64,000 nucleotides of DNA, from the NCBI GenBank assembly GCA_963715675.1, contig OY970265.1, forward strand, positions 1,426,001 to 1,490,000, given 5' to 3'. Of this stretch, positions 17,184-26,387 are shown one piece after another. The position numbers were made by a program, and so were the translations under genes. Origin of the DNA: DASVWZ01 sp963715675. GTDB lineage: Bacteria > Acidobacteriota > Terriglobia > Terriglobales > Acidobacteriaceae. Below the pieces are notes generated by a model. That model was not told where the DNA came from. It ran no database searches and worked only from the letters and a program-made list of their open reading frames with translations. How positions within the stretch are numbered: the stretch's first letter is position 1; each line of letters begins with the position of its first letter.

Positions 17184-17872
17184 CGCAACGCGCCCCCGGC
17201 GCGCTGCGTCTCCGCGTCCATCCGGATTTCACTGCCGGACCGCAGGGTCTGCAACCACGCCACCAGCAGCTCATTGACTCTCTGCTGGGTCAGCAGTTCC
17301 TTGATTTGCGGGGTTACCTGGGCCAGGGGCACCTCCTCAGCGCCCGAGTGCCGAAGCTGGGGCAGAAGTTCCTGGTTGTAGTAGCTCTCAATGCTCTTGG
17401 TATCAATGCTGACCGTCGGTCGCAGATGTGTATCCACCAGGTGCATCAAATCGATCTCCAGGGCCACTCGCGGTTTCAGCTCGGCTTCGGAAAAGCCGCA
17501 TTGTGAAAGCCGCGCCTTCCAGCCGTCCAAAGTCGCGGCGTCGGGGTACTGTTTACGGATTTCCGCGATCCTCTTGGCAATTTGCTCGTCGGTAGCGCTG
17601 CGAAAATCAGAAGCCTGCATCTGTTGTTTCAGAAGTTCCTGGTCAATGAGATGATCCAAAGCGGCTTTGCGGTCTTCGACGCTGGTGACGCCCAACGGTC
17701 GGTGATCGACCAAGGCTTGATAGCGCAGGGCATCGTCCCAGTCGCTCTGCAGGATGATCTGGCCATTCACCGTGGCCACGATGCGGTCCACGACCTCGCC
17801 GGCCCAGCCAAGCGGGACACCGGCAAACAGGCCCGCCAGGAAAACCACGAAAATGGAACTGCGCATCCTCAA
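17180..17872 (-). CDS. SurA N-terminal-domain chaperone without a parvulin domain
   Basis: The 230-residue exported protein has a signal peptide (MRMRSSIFVVFLAGLFAGVPLG). It then shows the SurA_N pattern VVDRIVATVNGQIILQSDWDDALRY, the helical core LDHLIDQELLKQQM and a C-terminal helix QRVNELLVAWLQTLR. SurA chaperones carry beta-barrel proteins to the BAM complex. The peptidyl-prolyl isomerase repeats of standard SurA are absent, so this is a chaperone-only form. The 4-base overlaps on both sides place it inside a bamA-like/surA-like/tamB-like operon, which fits delivery of clients across the periplasm. Confidence 0.85.
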   Translation of the reverse strand: MRMRSSIFVVFLAGLFAGVPLGWAGEVVDRIVATVNGQIILQSDWDDALRYQALVDHRPLGVTSVEDRKAALDHLIDQELLKQQMQASDFRSATDEQIAKRIAEIRKQYPDAATLDGWKARLSQCGFSEAELKPRVALEIDLMHLVDTHLRPTVSIDTKSIESYYNQELLPQLRHSGAEEVPLAQVTPQIKELLTQQRVNELLVAWLQTLRSGSEIRMDAETQRAGGALR

Positions 17873-20800
17873 AAGCTTTGACCGATACTAAAGTACACGT
17901 TGAAATGCGACGCGTGCTGCGGCACGAAATACGGAAGGCTGGCTACGCCGCTGCTGCTGTTCTTGGTGGCCGCAACACAAGTGGGCGATTGTGCCTGTCC
18001 GTTCACGCCGCTTGCCTGACAACTAGGAAATGCTGGTGAATTTAAATTGTACCCGAAATCAAATCGCACCGGGCCGATGGGTGTCTTGTAGCGCACCCCC
18101 AACCCGATGGCATGCGAGATATAGCTGAAGTTGCACTGGGCGGCCGTGTTCTGCTGCAGGCAGAGCTGCGGATCCTTCTGCCTCCACCGCAGCAGGTTGT
18201 CCAGCATGTTCCGGCTGTCGGTGAAGACGTTGCCTGCGTCCTCGAACACCGCGAAGCCCATGTTGTCCTGAAAGAACGGCAAGTTTGCCGGAGGGAAGCG
18301 AAGCTCCAGGTTGTTCACAAGCAACGCGCTTCCCCCCAGCGGGAACCCGGTGGTGGGATCACGCGGGCCAGCCTGATTCAGCCCAAACCCGCGATGCGAA
18401 TTGCCGCCGCCGGTGAAAAAACGCTCTGCCAGGGGAATGACCGTCTCTCCGGGACAGCTTGTTTGGGTCGGATCGGCACAAGCCTGACCCGGCGGCAGAA
18501 TGACCGTGCTTCCGAAGGTGTTTTGAACTCCAATTCGCAGCGAGCGCGCAAACACGAATTTCTTATCGCGGGGCCGGTTCTTCCCGAAGGCGTGATAGGT
18601 GGAGTTCTGGGTCAGGATCCGGCTGAAGTCGGCCTCGGATCCAAAGAAGCCCGCCGCCACTGACGCATCCAGCGTGGTATAGCTGCCCTTGGTGCTTTCC
18701 AGGTCGTTGTCGCGCTTGTTGCGGATATAGCTGAACCCTGGCCCCCCGACTCGCACCGGCAAGGACAGCAATGGAATCTCGTCGGGGCTGATCTCAATGT
18801 TGGTGGCCTTGACTCTGCGGTACACGAAACGATAATCGATGGTAGTGGCCTTGCTAATGGTTTGCTCGGCCTGTACCGAACCTTCCAGCCTCTGCGATGT
18901 AAACGTGGTCACATCGAGAGTGTTGTCATAAAAGGCCGTCAAGGACAGCTTCCAGTTCGGGTCATTAAACCAGCGGGGCGCGTTGTAGCTGATCAATCCT
19001 CGCTGTTGCAGGCCGCCCACGTCGCTCTTGAACGTGATGGTATGGTTCCGGCCGCGGAAATTCAGCCGGGTCACATCGAGGGAAACCCGCTCACTCACTC
19101 CGGTCTGGCCCAGAGCCTGATTGGTGCCGACCGCGGACGGCTGGCCCGTTTGGAACTCCAGACCAATGCCATAGTTAAACGTATAACGTTTGGCTTCCTG
19201 CACCCGAACCAGCACATTTTTCTGCGATTCGACACCGCTCGGGTTCTGCACTGCGGTGTCCACCTGGTTGAAGATCCCCAGGTCGTACAGCCTGCGCTGG
19301 CTTTCCAGCATGTCGAGCTGGCTCAACGGCGCACCCGATTGCACCTGGAGTTCGCGCGTCACCACGAACGGCTTGGTGTAGTGAGTTCCGGAGACATAGA
19401 TTTGATCGACGAAAATCCGGTCGCCTTCATGGATGGTGAAGGTTACATCCATGCGCTTGGCGTCTCCCTCCATGGGTTTGGCGGAAGCCTCGAAGCTGGC
19501 GTGGGGGAATCCGTGATTGAAGTAATAGTTCAAAAGGTCGTCCCGGTCCTGGGCAATGTAAGACTCCGAGAACGGTTGCCCTTGAGCGGTGCTGATCAGG
19601 GCCCGGAGCGCAGCGTCGGACAACGCGCGGTTGCCTTCGATGTGAAACGCTCCCACCAGCGTTTGTGCACCTTCATTCACCTCAATTTCGAGTGCCAGGT
19701 GATTCGAGCGGCCGGCATAATTGTCGACCACATTGCTGCTGATCTTGACGTCCTGGAATCCGTTGTTCCGGTACATCTGTTCGAATCCGCGAATGTCGTT
19801 GGCCAGCAGCGCCTGGCTGAAACGCCCGGCTTCCCACAACCGCCCTGCTTCCAACAGCCGTCCTGCGGCCTGCACTCGCATTCGAGCCCGCAGATCTTCC
19901 GTGCGGAAGTACTTGTTCCCTCTGATTTCGATATTGACCAGCTTGTGACGGCTGTGCGCCTCAATGGAATAGATGACCTGCAGATCGGTTCCGTTGGCTG
20001 CGGTGTTCTTGCGCATTCCGACCGTCGCCTCGAAGTAGCCACGCGACTGCATATAATTGAGCAGGTTCCGCCGGCCTTCATTCAAGAGGTCGTCGTCCAC
20101 CGCGTTTTCTTCGAACACCGGCACATTCTGCTTCAGGACACCGCGTCGAATCTTAAAGCCCTCCGTCAGGATTTCCACCTTCGGTCCCGGTTCCACGTAA
20201 AAGTGGTAATCCATCCGATTCACGTCCGGCCGGTATAACTTGCTGGTAATCGAAACCTGCGCCAGCAGCCGGTTCTGCTTCTGATATTTCTTCCGCAGCC
20301 GGTCCAGGGCGTTACTGACGTGCTGCACCGAAACCAGGTCCCCGGTGTGCATTTTGGCGATATTCTGGATCTGTTCCGGACTATAGACGGGGTTTCCGCT
20401 TACCGTGATCTGCCCCACTTTCGCCTGGGCTCCGGGGTGAATCACAAAGACAATGGACACTTGTTGCCGGTCCGGATCGGTTTGCTCCGCCGTTTCCACC
20501 GAAGACCGGTTGTAGCCATTCTCTTCCATCAGTCGTTGGATGTTTCGCAGCGCACGCTCCAGGTGGTCGCGACTGAATACCTCTCCCAATTGCAGCTTGG
20601 CGGCGTCGATGACTTGGCCCTGGGTCGGGCGGTTGGGCAGTCCCACGGCATCCACGCTGGCCACAAACAGGTTCGGCTGGGTGACGAACGACAGTATGAC
20701 CTGCCCGTCCGAGGTCTTCTCGGCTTCCGCCCGGATGTCGGCAAATCGTCCCGTGGCATGAAGCCGCTGGATGCTCTGCCGGATCATTTCGCGATCCAAC

Positions 20801-21015
20801 CGCGCTCCCGCCTGCGCCGGTATCAGCTGCCGAAGACGCTGCTGAGTGGCCTCCGAATGTACGTTGGGAAACTGCACCTCCTGGACAACCGCGCCCTCAT
20901 AGGATGCAGATTGTCCTGCGCCAGTCGATGAAGAAGTCGCCAACGCAGCCGCCCCCGTGGCAGCCACGAGGGTGAGCACTGCCAGGCTTCCGCGCAGACC
21001 TCCACTCAGACGCAA
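17869..21015 (-). CDS. Omp85-family outer-membrane assembly protein (BamA/TamA type)
   Basis: The 1048-residue protein starts with a signal peptide, then several POTRA units (for example VQEVQFPNVHSEATQQRLRQL, KVGQITVSGNPVYSPEQIQ, LVNIEIRGNKYFRTEDLRARM, FVDQIYVSGTHYTKPFVV). A C-terminal barrel contains the surface-antigen motif GGGNSHRGFGLNQAGPRD. It ends in phenylalanine (YFSIGQSF), the usual signal for outer-membrane barrels. POTRA count appears to be five or more. Around residues 383-400 a six-residue unit is repeated. It is first in an overlapping operon with surA-like and tamB-like genes. Whether it is the essential BamA or a TamA-like paralogue cannot be decided here. Confidence 0.92.
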   Translation of the reverse strand: MRLSGGLRGSLAVLTLVAATGAAALATSSSTGAGQSASYEGAVVQEVQFPNVHSEATQQRLRQLIPAQAGARLDREMIRQSIQRLHATGRFADIRAEAEKTSDGQVILSFVTQPNLFVASVDAVGLPNRPTQGQVIDAAKLQLGEVFSRDHLERALRNIQRLMEENGYNRSSVETAEQTDPDRQQVSIVFVIHPGAQAKVGQITVSGNPVYSPEQIQNIAKMHTGDLVSVQHVSNALDRLRKKYQKQNRLLAQVSITSKLYRPDVNRMDYHFYVEPGPKVEILTEGFKIRRGVLKQNVPVFEENAVDDDLLNEGRRNLLNYMQSRGYFEATVGMRKNTAANGTDLQVIYSIEAHSRHKLVNIEIRGNKYFRTEDLRARMRVQAAGRLLEAGRLWEAGRFSQALLANDIRGFEQMYRNNGFQDVKISSNVVDNYAGRSNHLALEIEVNEGAQTLVGAFHIEGNRALSDAALRALISTAQGQPFSESYIAQDRDDLLNYYFNHGFPHASFEASAKPMEGDAKRMDVTFTIHEGDRIFVDQIYVSGTHYTKPFVVTRELQVQSGAPLSQLDMLESQRRLYDLGIFNQVDTAVQNPSGVESQKNVLVRVQEAKRYTFNYGIGLEFQTGQPSAVGTNQALGQTGVSERVSLDVTRLNFRGRNHTITFKSDVGGLQQRGLISYNAPRWFNDPNWKLSLTAFYDNTLDVTTFTSQRLEGSVQAEQTISKATTIDYRFVYRRVKATNIEISPDEIPLLSLPVRVGGPGFSYIRNKRDNDLESTKGSYTTLDASVAAGFFGSEADFSRILTQNSTYHAFGKNRPRDKKFVFARSLRIGVQNTFGSTVILPPGQACADPTQTSCPGETVIPLAERFFTGGGNSHRGFGLNQAGPRDPTTGFPLGGSALLVNNLELRFPPANLPFFQDNMGFAVFEDAGNVFTDSRNMLDNLLRWRQKDPQLCLQQNTAAQCNFSYISHAIGLGVRYKTPIGPVRFDFGYNLNSPAFPSCQASGVNGQAQSPTCVAATKNSSSGVASLPYFVPQHASHFNVYFSIGQSF
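19817..19866 (-). repeat. In-frame 18-base tandem repeat inside the Omp85 gene
   Basis: Read on the minus strand, two full 18-base units and a partial third encode AGRLLE, AGRLWE and AGRFSQ. The units differ by a few bases and keep the frame, in a helix of a POTRA domain. Confidence 0.7.
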
Positions 21016-21162
21016 ATAAGCTCCTCAACGCGAATGGTGCTGGTTCTCAAGTTCGATGAAACCCCGGCTCCCGATGTTGCATTCAGACCTGTTTCCCTGG
21101 GCTGCTACCATGCCCCGCAGCTTCGCCTGCACCTATAATAATGGTTCGCTCCGCCAAGAAGG

Positions 21163-22188
21163 ATGACGGCTTTGGAACTGGAAGATCGGTACTCCCGGCA
21201 GGTGTTGTTTCAGGGGATCGGCTCGGACGGTCAGCGTAAACTGGCCGCGTCGGCAGTCGCGATCGTCGGCTGTGGCGCCACTGGATCAGCCCTGGCTTCC
21301 CTGCTGGCGCGGGCAGGCGTTGGCAAAATCCGCATCATCGATCGCGACTACGTCGAATCCAGCAACCTGCAGCGGCAATCGCTGTTCGATGAATCCGACG
21401 CGGCAGAATCAATTCCGAAAGCGATTGCCGCGGCACGCCGGATTGCTACGTTCAATTCGCAGGTGGTGATCGAACCAAGCGTCGCCGATCTGGTTCCTTC
21501 GAACATCGACGAACTCCTCCATGGGGCGCAGCTCATTCTGGACGGAACCGACAATTTTGAAACCCGCTACCTGATCAATGACTACGCGGTGAAGAATTCC
21601 GTCCCCTGGATCTACACCGCAGCCGTGGGCAGCTACGGCGTCACCCTGAACGTACTTCCCGGCCGAACCGCCTGCCTGGCCTGCATTTTCCGGGAACCGC
21701 CGCAGGGCACTTTCGAAACCTGCGAAAGCGCGGGCATTCTGAACTCCGCCGCGAATCTTGCGGCTTCCGTCGCAGCCACCGAGGCCCTGAAACTGCTGGT
21801 GGGCGCCGGTGACGACCTTCGCCGCACGCTTTTCTCCTTCGATGTCTGGCTGAATCAGCACGCTGAGATCGCGGCCGATAAGCTTCGCCCGGGCTGCCAG
21901 GCTTGCGGGGAACACGATTTCGTCCATCTGGCCGGAGAAGGCCGCCCTCACATCACCCTTTGTGGCCGCAACTCGGTGCAGATTCACGAACGCCGTCGCC
22001 CTTTGAACTTTGCCGAGATGAGCGAACGGCTAAAGCCCCACGGGGCCGTGCGCCACACCGACTTCGTCTTGAAATTTTGGCATGAACCCTACGAAATGAC
22101 CCTTTTCCCGGACGGCCGGGCCATTATCAAGGGCACAACCGATACGGCCATCGCCCGGAGCCTCTACGCCCGCTACGTCGGGTCCTGA
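21163..22188 (+). CDS. ThiF/MoeB/HesA-family adenylyltransferase
   Basis: Enzymes of this E1-like family adenylate the C-terminus of small sulfur-carrier proteins for thiamine, molybdopterin or other sulfur transfer. The 341-residue product has the ATP loop VAIVGCGATGSALASLLARAG, then DRDYVESSNLQRQSLF (conserved D, N and R residues), DGTDNFETRYLIND and GSYGVTLNV. Two zinc cysteine pairs are CLAC and CQAC. CESAGILNSAANL contains the candidate catalytic cysteine. There is no rhodanese domain, unlike many MoeB forms. The ATG is preceded by AAGAAGG with almost no spacing. No carrier-protein gene is adjacent, so the partner is unknown. Confidence 0.85.
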   Translation: MTALELEDRYSRQVLFQGIGSDGQRKLAASAVAIVGCGATGSALASLLARAGVGKIRIIDRDYVESSNLQRQSLFDESDAAESIPKAIAAARRIATFNSQVVIEPSVADLVPSNIDELLHGAQLILDGTDNFETRYLINDYAVKNSVPWIYTAAVGSYGVTLNVLPGRTACLACIFREPPQGTFETCESAGILNSAANLAASVAATEALKLLVGAGDDLRRTLFSFDVWLNQHAEIAADKLRPGCQACGEHDFVHLAGEGRPHITLCGRNSVQIHERRRPLNFAEMSERLKPHGAVRHTDFVLKFWHEPYEMTLFPDGRAIIKGTTDTAIARSLYARYVGS

Positions 22189-22502
22189 GGCATGGGTTTC
22201 TTGATAGACAACTTTGAAGAGGCCCGCGGGACGGCACCAGGAAACTCCGATCTTAGCCGGCGCCGCGCTTCGGCGCTGTGATAACCGCTTTCTTATCAAT
22301 AGGTGACTTCGCGACTGGGATCAACCGCGCAAAAGCCCGTTCCCCAGGATCCGCACACAAGCCGCATCGCCCATGCCTGCCGACACGCAATTTCGTGTCC
22401 TTCTCGATTTACAAAAATAGACACTTCATAGCCACAAAACCCGTGCCTGGAGCCGGGTTTGGGGTATATGATAGCAATCAAGAAAGTTCTGTGGAGGAGT
22501 CC
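22189..22502. other. Intergenic region without a gene; possible promoter before the small exported protein
   Basis: No convincing frame is seen in these 314 bases. Near its end AAACCCG (22437-22443) and CGGGTTT (22454-22460) form a 7-base stem, followed by TATGAT (22467-22472), a candidate -10 for the gene at 22503. No good -35 was found. Confidence 0.4.
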
Positions 22503-23021
22503 ATGCGTGTTCTAAATGCTCTCTGCTTCGTTCTGTTGCTCTCTGGAGTTGCCGCCGCCCAAGCCACCGTCATTGGTGGAACCGCCGGCAATTGGGTTCC
22601 GGCCTACGGTGTCTACGCGGCGCCGTTCGTTCCACTCGTGACTACACCATCGTTCACGCTCTCGAATTCAGCGCCCTCGCCGGTAGGGGCCAGCAGCAGC
22701 GCCTTCGGACTGGTAGCCGGGGCGACCAATGCCACGCTCTCGCTTCCCGTGCAGGCAGGTCCGAGTGTCTATAGCGAGCCGGTTTGGTACGGTCCGACCG
22801 CTTCCGAGACGGCGGCTGAGCCGTCGCCCGAACGCGGCCACAGGCACGAAATGCGTGTCTCTGATTTCGGAGTCTCTTCGGAAGGTTGGAACGTGGCTGG
22901 CCGGGTTCCCCATGCCGGTGAGATTCGCAAAGCCGCCCGTACCTACACGAACCAGGACGTCGATCACGTGAACGAAACCAACGGCACAGTCAAGTACCGC
23001 GGCAAGACCGAACACCTATAG
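22503..23021 (+). CDS. Small exported protein of unknown function
   Basis: I do not recognise a family. The 172-residue product has a clear signal peptide (RVLNALCFVLLLSGVAAAQA), so about 150 residues are exported. The middle is rich in Ala, Ser, Pro and Thr and looks unstructured. The C-terminal third is charged and ends in EIRKAARTYTNQDVDHVNE and a lysine-rich tail, a pattern I associate with acidobacterial exported proteins of unknown role. GGAGGAG lies 5 bases before the ATG, so expression seems real. It stands alone between thiF and the convergent aroA. Confidence 0.65.
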   Translation: MRVLNALCFVLLLSGVAAAQATVIGGTAGNWVPAYGVYAAPFVPLVTTPSFTLSNSAPSPVGASSSAFGLVAGATNATLSLPVQAGPSVYSEPVWYGPTASETAAEPSPERGHRHEMRVSDFGVSSEGWNVAGRVPHAGEIRKAARTYTNQDVDHVNETNGTVKYRGKTEHL

Positions 23022-23127
23022 ATCCGACAGGGCGCCCCCGTCTTGTCTCTCCGGTTTGTGAAGAGATGGGGCGGGGACGTTCAGTTTACGCCAGCCACAG
23101 TAGTTGCCGGATCAATCTCCGACGGAT

Positions 23128-24420
23128 TCACCTCTGCGCCAGCGTATTCAGCGTTTCAAAGAACTCCGGATAAGAGATCGCCGCCGCCCCGGCTCCCCGA
23201 ATCGTGGTTTCCCCCTCCGCTCGCAGGGCGCAAATTGCAAACGCCATGGCAATTCGATGATCCCCTAAAGAATCCACTTCAGCGCCGTGTAACTTCTGTC
23301 GGCCGGGGATTCTCAGCCCGTCTTCCAGTTCTTCGACGCTTGCACCCATGGCTCGAAGGTTCGTCGCGACCGCCGCAATCCGATCTGATTCTTTGACTCG
23401 TAGCTCGCGCGCATCACGGATTTCCACGCCCTCAGAGGTGTATGGGGCAATGGCAGCCAGCACCGGGATTTCGTCGATCAAAGCGGCGGTGTCGGCCCCC
23501 ACGAGGGTGAGTCCCTGCAACCTTTTCCCTTCCACGTGCACGGTCCCGGCCAACTCTCCGTGCCTTTCTTCCAACTGGGTCACCGAAATACCCACGCCCA
23601 ACAACAGGAGCAGGTCGAGCAACCGGGCCCGCGTTGGATTCATCAGCACGTCGGAAATGATCAATTGCGAACCCGGAAACAGCGCCGCGGCACACAGGAA
23701 AAACGCCGCGCTGGAGAGGTCCCCGGGGACTGTGGCTTCGATGCCTTTTAATCGTTGCCCGCCCCGAATGGTCGCCTTGAGACCTTCCTGTTTGACTTCG
23801 GCACCGAACGCCCGCAGCGCCAACTCTCCATGATCGCGCGTGCGCACCGGTTCCTCGACGCGGGTCTCGCCCCCGGCAAACAGCCCGGCAAACAACAGCG
23901 CTGACTTCACCTGCGCGCTGGCCACCGGCATCCGGTAGTCGATCCCCTTCAGCCGCCCACCCGTGATGCGCAGCGGAGGCCGTCCACCATCTCCGGCGAC
24001 AATGCTCGCCCCCATCGCTTGCAGCGGGGCAATCACCCGTGCCATCGGGCGCCGCGAAAGCGATTCGTCTCCCGCTAGCTCGCCCGTAAAGGGTTGTCCG
24101 GCCAGAATCCCGCTTAACATTCGCATCGTCGAGCCGGAATTGCCGCAATCGAGCGGCCCGCTCGGAGCTTTCAATTGCAAACCGCAACCCTGAATCACAA
24201 CGCGGCCCTGATCTTTTTCCCAGTCGGCGCCCAAGCCGCGCAGGCACCGCAAAGTGCTGGCGCAGTCAGCGCCTGAAGAGAAATTATCCAGCGTGGTGGT
24301 TCCCCCGGCGATCGCCCCCAGCATGGCATAGCGATGCGAGATGGATTTATCTCCGGGTAACCGCAGTGTTCCGGTCAAATTTCGCGCTGGATGAATCGTG
24401 GCTGTAGAATCCCGCGTCAT
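23128..24420 (-). CDS. aroA: 3-phosphoshikimate 1-carboxyvinyltransferase (EPSP synthase)
   Basis: AroA joins shikimate-3-phosphate and phosphoenolpyruvate in the pathway to aromatic amino acids and, in other organisms, menaquinone. The 430-residue product is full length: LPGDKSISHRYAMLGAIAGG, LDCGNSGSTMRMLSG, LSRRPMARVIAPL, VKESDRIAAVATNLRAMGA and DHRIAMAFAICAL are the substrate-binding blocks. The start is ATG at 24418-24420. No other aro gene is adjacent. A serpin remnant lies just upstream on the same strand. Confidence 0.96.
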   Translation of the reverse strand: MTRDSTATIHPARNLTGTLRLPGDKSISHRYAMLGAIAGGTTTLDNFSSGADCASTLRCLRGLGADWEKDQGRVVIQGCGLQLKAPSGPLDCGNSGSTMRMLSGILAGQPFTGELAGDESLSRRPMARVIAPLQAMGASIVAGDGGRPPLRITGGRLKGIDYRMPVASAQVKSALLFAGLFAGGETRVEEPVRTRDHGELALRAFGAEVKQEGLKATIRGGQRLKGIEATVPGDLSSAAFFLCAAALFPGSQLIISDVLMNPTRARLLDLLLLLGVGISVTQLEERHGELAGTVHVEGKRLQGLTLVGADTAALIDEIPVLAAIAPYTSEGVEIRDARELRVKESDRIAAVATNLRAMGASVEELEDGLRIPGRQKLHGAEVDSLGDHRIAMAFAICALRAEGETTIRGAGAAAISYPEFFETLNTLAQR

Positions 24421-24448
24421 CTGCCTTCAATATAGCGGATCATCCGAG

Positions 24449-25010
24449 CTAGTTACGGTCGAAAGCTCGCTCCATCCCCATGGCCTTCAGCGGCCGGTTT
24501 CAGTCGCGCATGGTAGTCGAGCTTGAATCGCGGAATTTTGGATAATGCCCGAGCGTTCTCAAGCCGCGCAAGCCGCGACTCCCACTCACCGGAACTCAAG
24601 CCCTGCTGAAACCGCTGGGGATCGGTATCCCCCGCAGGCAGGATGACATACATGGCCATGCCGCTTTGGTAGCAGAGAACCACCGTCTGTGACTCGCCAT
24701 CTTCGTAGTAGGAGTAACGGCCCGACAGGGGCGTCATCGGAAGTTGTTTCTTTCGTCCGGTCGCGGCGGTAAACAGCCCGTCACCCGTGAACTCAGGCTC
24801 AAGAGGCTCGGTCCAGCGGCCCCTTGAAATAAATCGCGTTCACCGCGACCAGGGCGGTCAGCGGAGAAAACGCGTCCACGATGTGGTTGATCTTGTTCTT
24901 CGTTTTCTGGTTGATCCAGGCGTTAATCCTCGGAACCGCATTGGCCGCTCCCAAGTCCAGGCTGGCCACCTCCAGCGGCGACTCTGACCAGCTAACGAAA
25001 ACACAACCGC
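24449..25010 (-). pseudogene. Serpin pseudogene with two frameshifts and both ends missing
   Basis: Serpins are protease inhibitors whose reactive loop lies near the C-terminus. On the minus strand just below 25010 the frame reads VPRINAWINQKTKNKINHIV and LVAVNAIYFKG, classic serpin core. One extra G in a GGGG run near 24820 shifts the frame, after which RWTEPLEPEF, KKQLPMTPL, MAMYVILPAGDTDP and IPRFKLDYHARLKP continue the fold. A second extra base near 24491 shifts again, to LKAMGMERAFDRN and a stop at 24449. The N-terminal third or more and the whole reactive-centre loop are absent, so it cannot inhibit. Two sequencing errors could fake the shifts but not the missing ends. Confidence 0.8.
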
Positions 25011-25012
25011 TG

Positions 25013-25417
25013 TTAGGCCAACATCTTCGCGCTCCTGGCCTCTTTCAAAACCTCTGCCGGGACTTCCTTCAGCACGAGCTGGAACTCAAACATCGCGGTC
25101 TCACTGCCCCGTCCCCAGCGATTGACTTCCCAATGGGCTCTGACAAACTTCGTGTCCGGAAGCCCGCTCAGGTCGAGCAGCAGAGGCTGTTCGCCGCGAT
25201 AAAACTTCTGCGGGAAGCTGATAATCGGTTTGGTCCCCCAAGTGGTGCCGTCGGCCGAGCCATATACGCTCACGTCCAGCGACTCCTGCTCGATGATGTT
25301 CGTGATTTCCAGGCCCAGTAAGAAGACGCGGCTTCCCGCACCGCCCACATCCACTGCAGGCCCATCGCCCTTCTCGTGAACCACGCTTTTCTGTGCAACT
25401 AAAAAGGTATCAATCAT
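25013..25417 (-). CDS. Conserved-looking hypothetical protein, beta-rich
   Basis: I cannot name the family. The 134-residue product has no signal peptide or membrane segment. Alternating strands (SRVFLLGLEITNII, ESLDVSVYGSADGTTWG, FVRAHWEVNRWG) suggest a compact beta-sandwich like those that measure up as discoidin or jelly-roll folds. The C-terminus is helical (EVPAEVLKEARSAKML). The stop codon abuts the 5' limit of the serpin remnant. The upstream gene on the same strand is an alpha/beta hydrolase 34 bases away, so the two may share a transcript. Confidence 0.55.
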   Translation of the reverse strand: MIDTFLVAQKSVVHEKGDGPAVDVGGAGSRVFLLGLEITNIIEQESLDVSVYGSADGTTWGTKPIISFPQKFYRGEQPLLLDLSGLPDTKFVRAHWEVNRWGRGSETAMFEFQLVLKEVPAEVLKEARSAKMLA

Positions 25418-25451
25418 GGCCAGAGGATTCTAGCAGACGAACTGCCGGACT

Positions 25452-26264
25452 TTAAACTTGCGATGAACCGCCGCTAACCTGATCCACAAACTGCCGCAAC
25501 AGCTTCCCTATTTCTTCCGGCTGCTCCCACGGAGAATAGTGCCCAGCCCGGCTGACGACTTTCAACTCGCTGCCGGAAATGTGTCCCCGCATCAGTTCGG
25601 CATCGGCAACGCCTGTCAGCGTGTCCTCATCTCCCGTGATGAGCAACGTTGACACGTTGATGGTCTTCAGCGTCTCGACCGAGTCGGGGCGTTGCGCCAT
25701 TCCGCGCTGCACTGCAGCCACATCCTCCGGAGACATTTTGCGCATCATGTGGAGAGCCCCCTCCACCAAGTCTGGCCGAGTGCCGTATGTGGTTTTGCCC
25801 AGCAACTTAGGCAGCATGCTCGCGAAAAACGGCTCGACTCCGCGTTCCAGGACATCTGCCGCGGCTTGCAGCCGTCCGGCGCGGCCTTCAGCGGTGTCCG
25901 CCGATGCCTTGGTGTTGGCCAGTACCAGGCCCGCCACGCGTCCTCGAAAGCGCCGCCAGAATTCAAAAAGCACATAGCCCCCAATCGATACTCCAACAAA
26001 CACCGCGCGCCCCACGTCCTCTGCATCCAAGACCCACGCCAGGTCCAGTGCATGTTTCTCCATGGTTGCCGGCCCTTCTCCGATCCCCGAATCGCCATGT
26101 CCCCGCAAGTCCGGAAGAATCACGCGATAACGCGAAACCAGAGCCAGTACCACCGGCTTCCAAAGATCGTGGTGCGCCGGAAACGGATGCAGCAAGACCA
26201 CCGGCGCACCGTCACCGAGAATTTCATAAGCAATGTCCGCATCGCCGCTTCTGATTTGCCTCAT
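25452..26264 (-). CDS. Alpha/beta hydrolase-fold enzyme
   Basis: The 270-residue cytoplasmic protein has the oxyanion region VVLLHPFPAHHDLW, the strand and turn VILPDLRGHGDSG, the nucleophile elbow GVSIGGY (serine), the acidic residue in LLITGDEDTLTG and the histidine in SRAGHYSPWEQP. This is a complete Ser-Asp-His triad in the order of the family. Substrate is not predictable; carboxylesterase, lactonase or C-C hydrolase roles are all possible. It is divergent from the amidohydrolase gene, with 123 bases between them. Confidence 0.82.
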   Translation of the reverse strand: MRQIRSGDADIAYEILGDGAPVVLLHPFPAHHDLWKPVVLALVSRYRVILPDLRGHGDSGIGEGPATMEKHALDLAWVLDAEDVGRAVFVGVSIGGYVLFEFWRRFRGRVAGLVLANTKASADTAEGRAGRLQAAADVLERGVEPFFASMLPKLLGKTTYGTRPDLVEGALHMMRKMSPEDVAAVQRGMAQRPDSVETLKTINVSTLLITGDEDTLTGVADAELMRGHISGSELKVVSRAGHYSPWEQPEEIGKLLRQFVDQVSGGSSQV

Positions 26265-26387
26265 CGCAGAGATTTAACCACAGCCGTGCGAGTTAGTGAG
26301 AGTTTCCAGAATCTCCGGCACCGGGCACCATTGACAACTTCCCTTCCCTTTCGCCATCCTTGGGAATTCAACACCATTCGAGGACCC

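Noticed and set aside
18862..20238. A long plus-strand open frame opposite the Omp85 gene
   Set aside because: High G+C creates long antisense frames; the minus-strand protein has clear POTRA and barrel motifs, while this frame has none.
21134..21139. TATAAT before the ThiF gene as a promoter
   Set aside because: No -35 or extended -10 accompanies it and the spacing to the start is short, so it was not listed as a feature.
25692..26387. A 232-codon extension before the exported amidohydrolase
   Set aside because: It runs antisense to the alpha/beta hydrolase and would bury the signal peptide.
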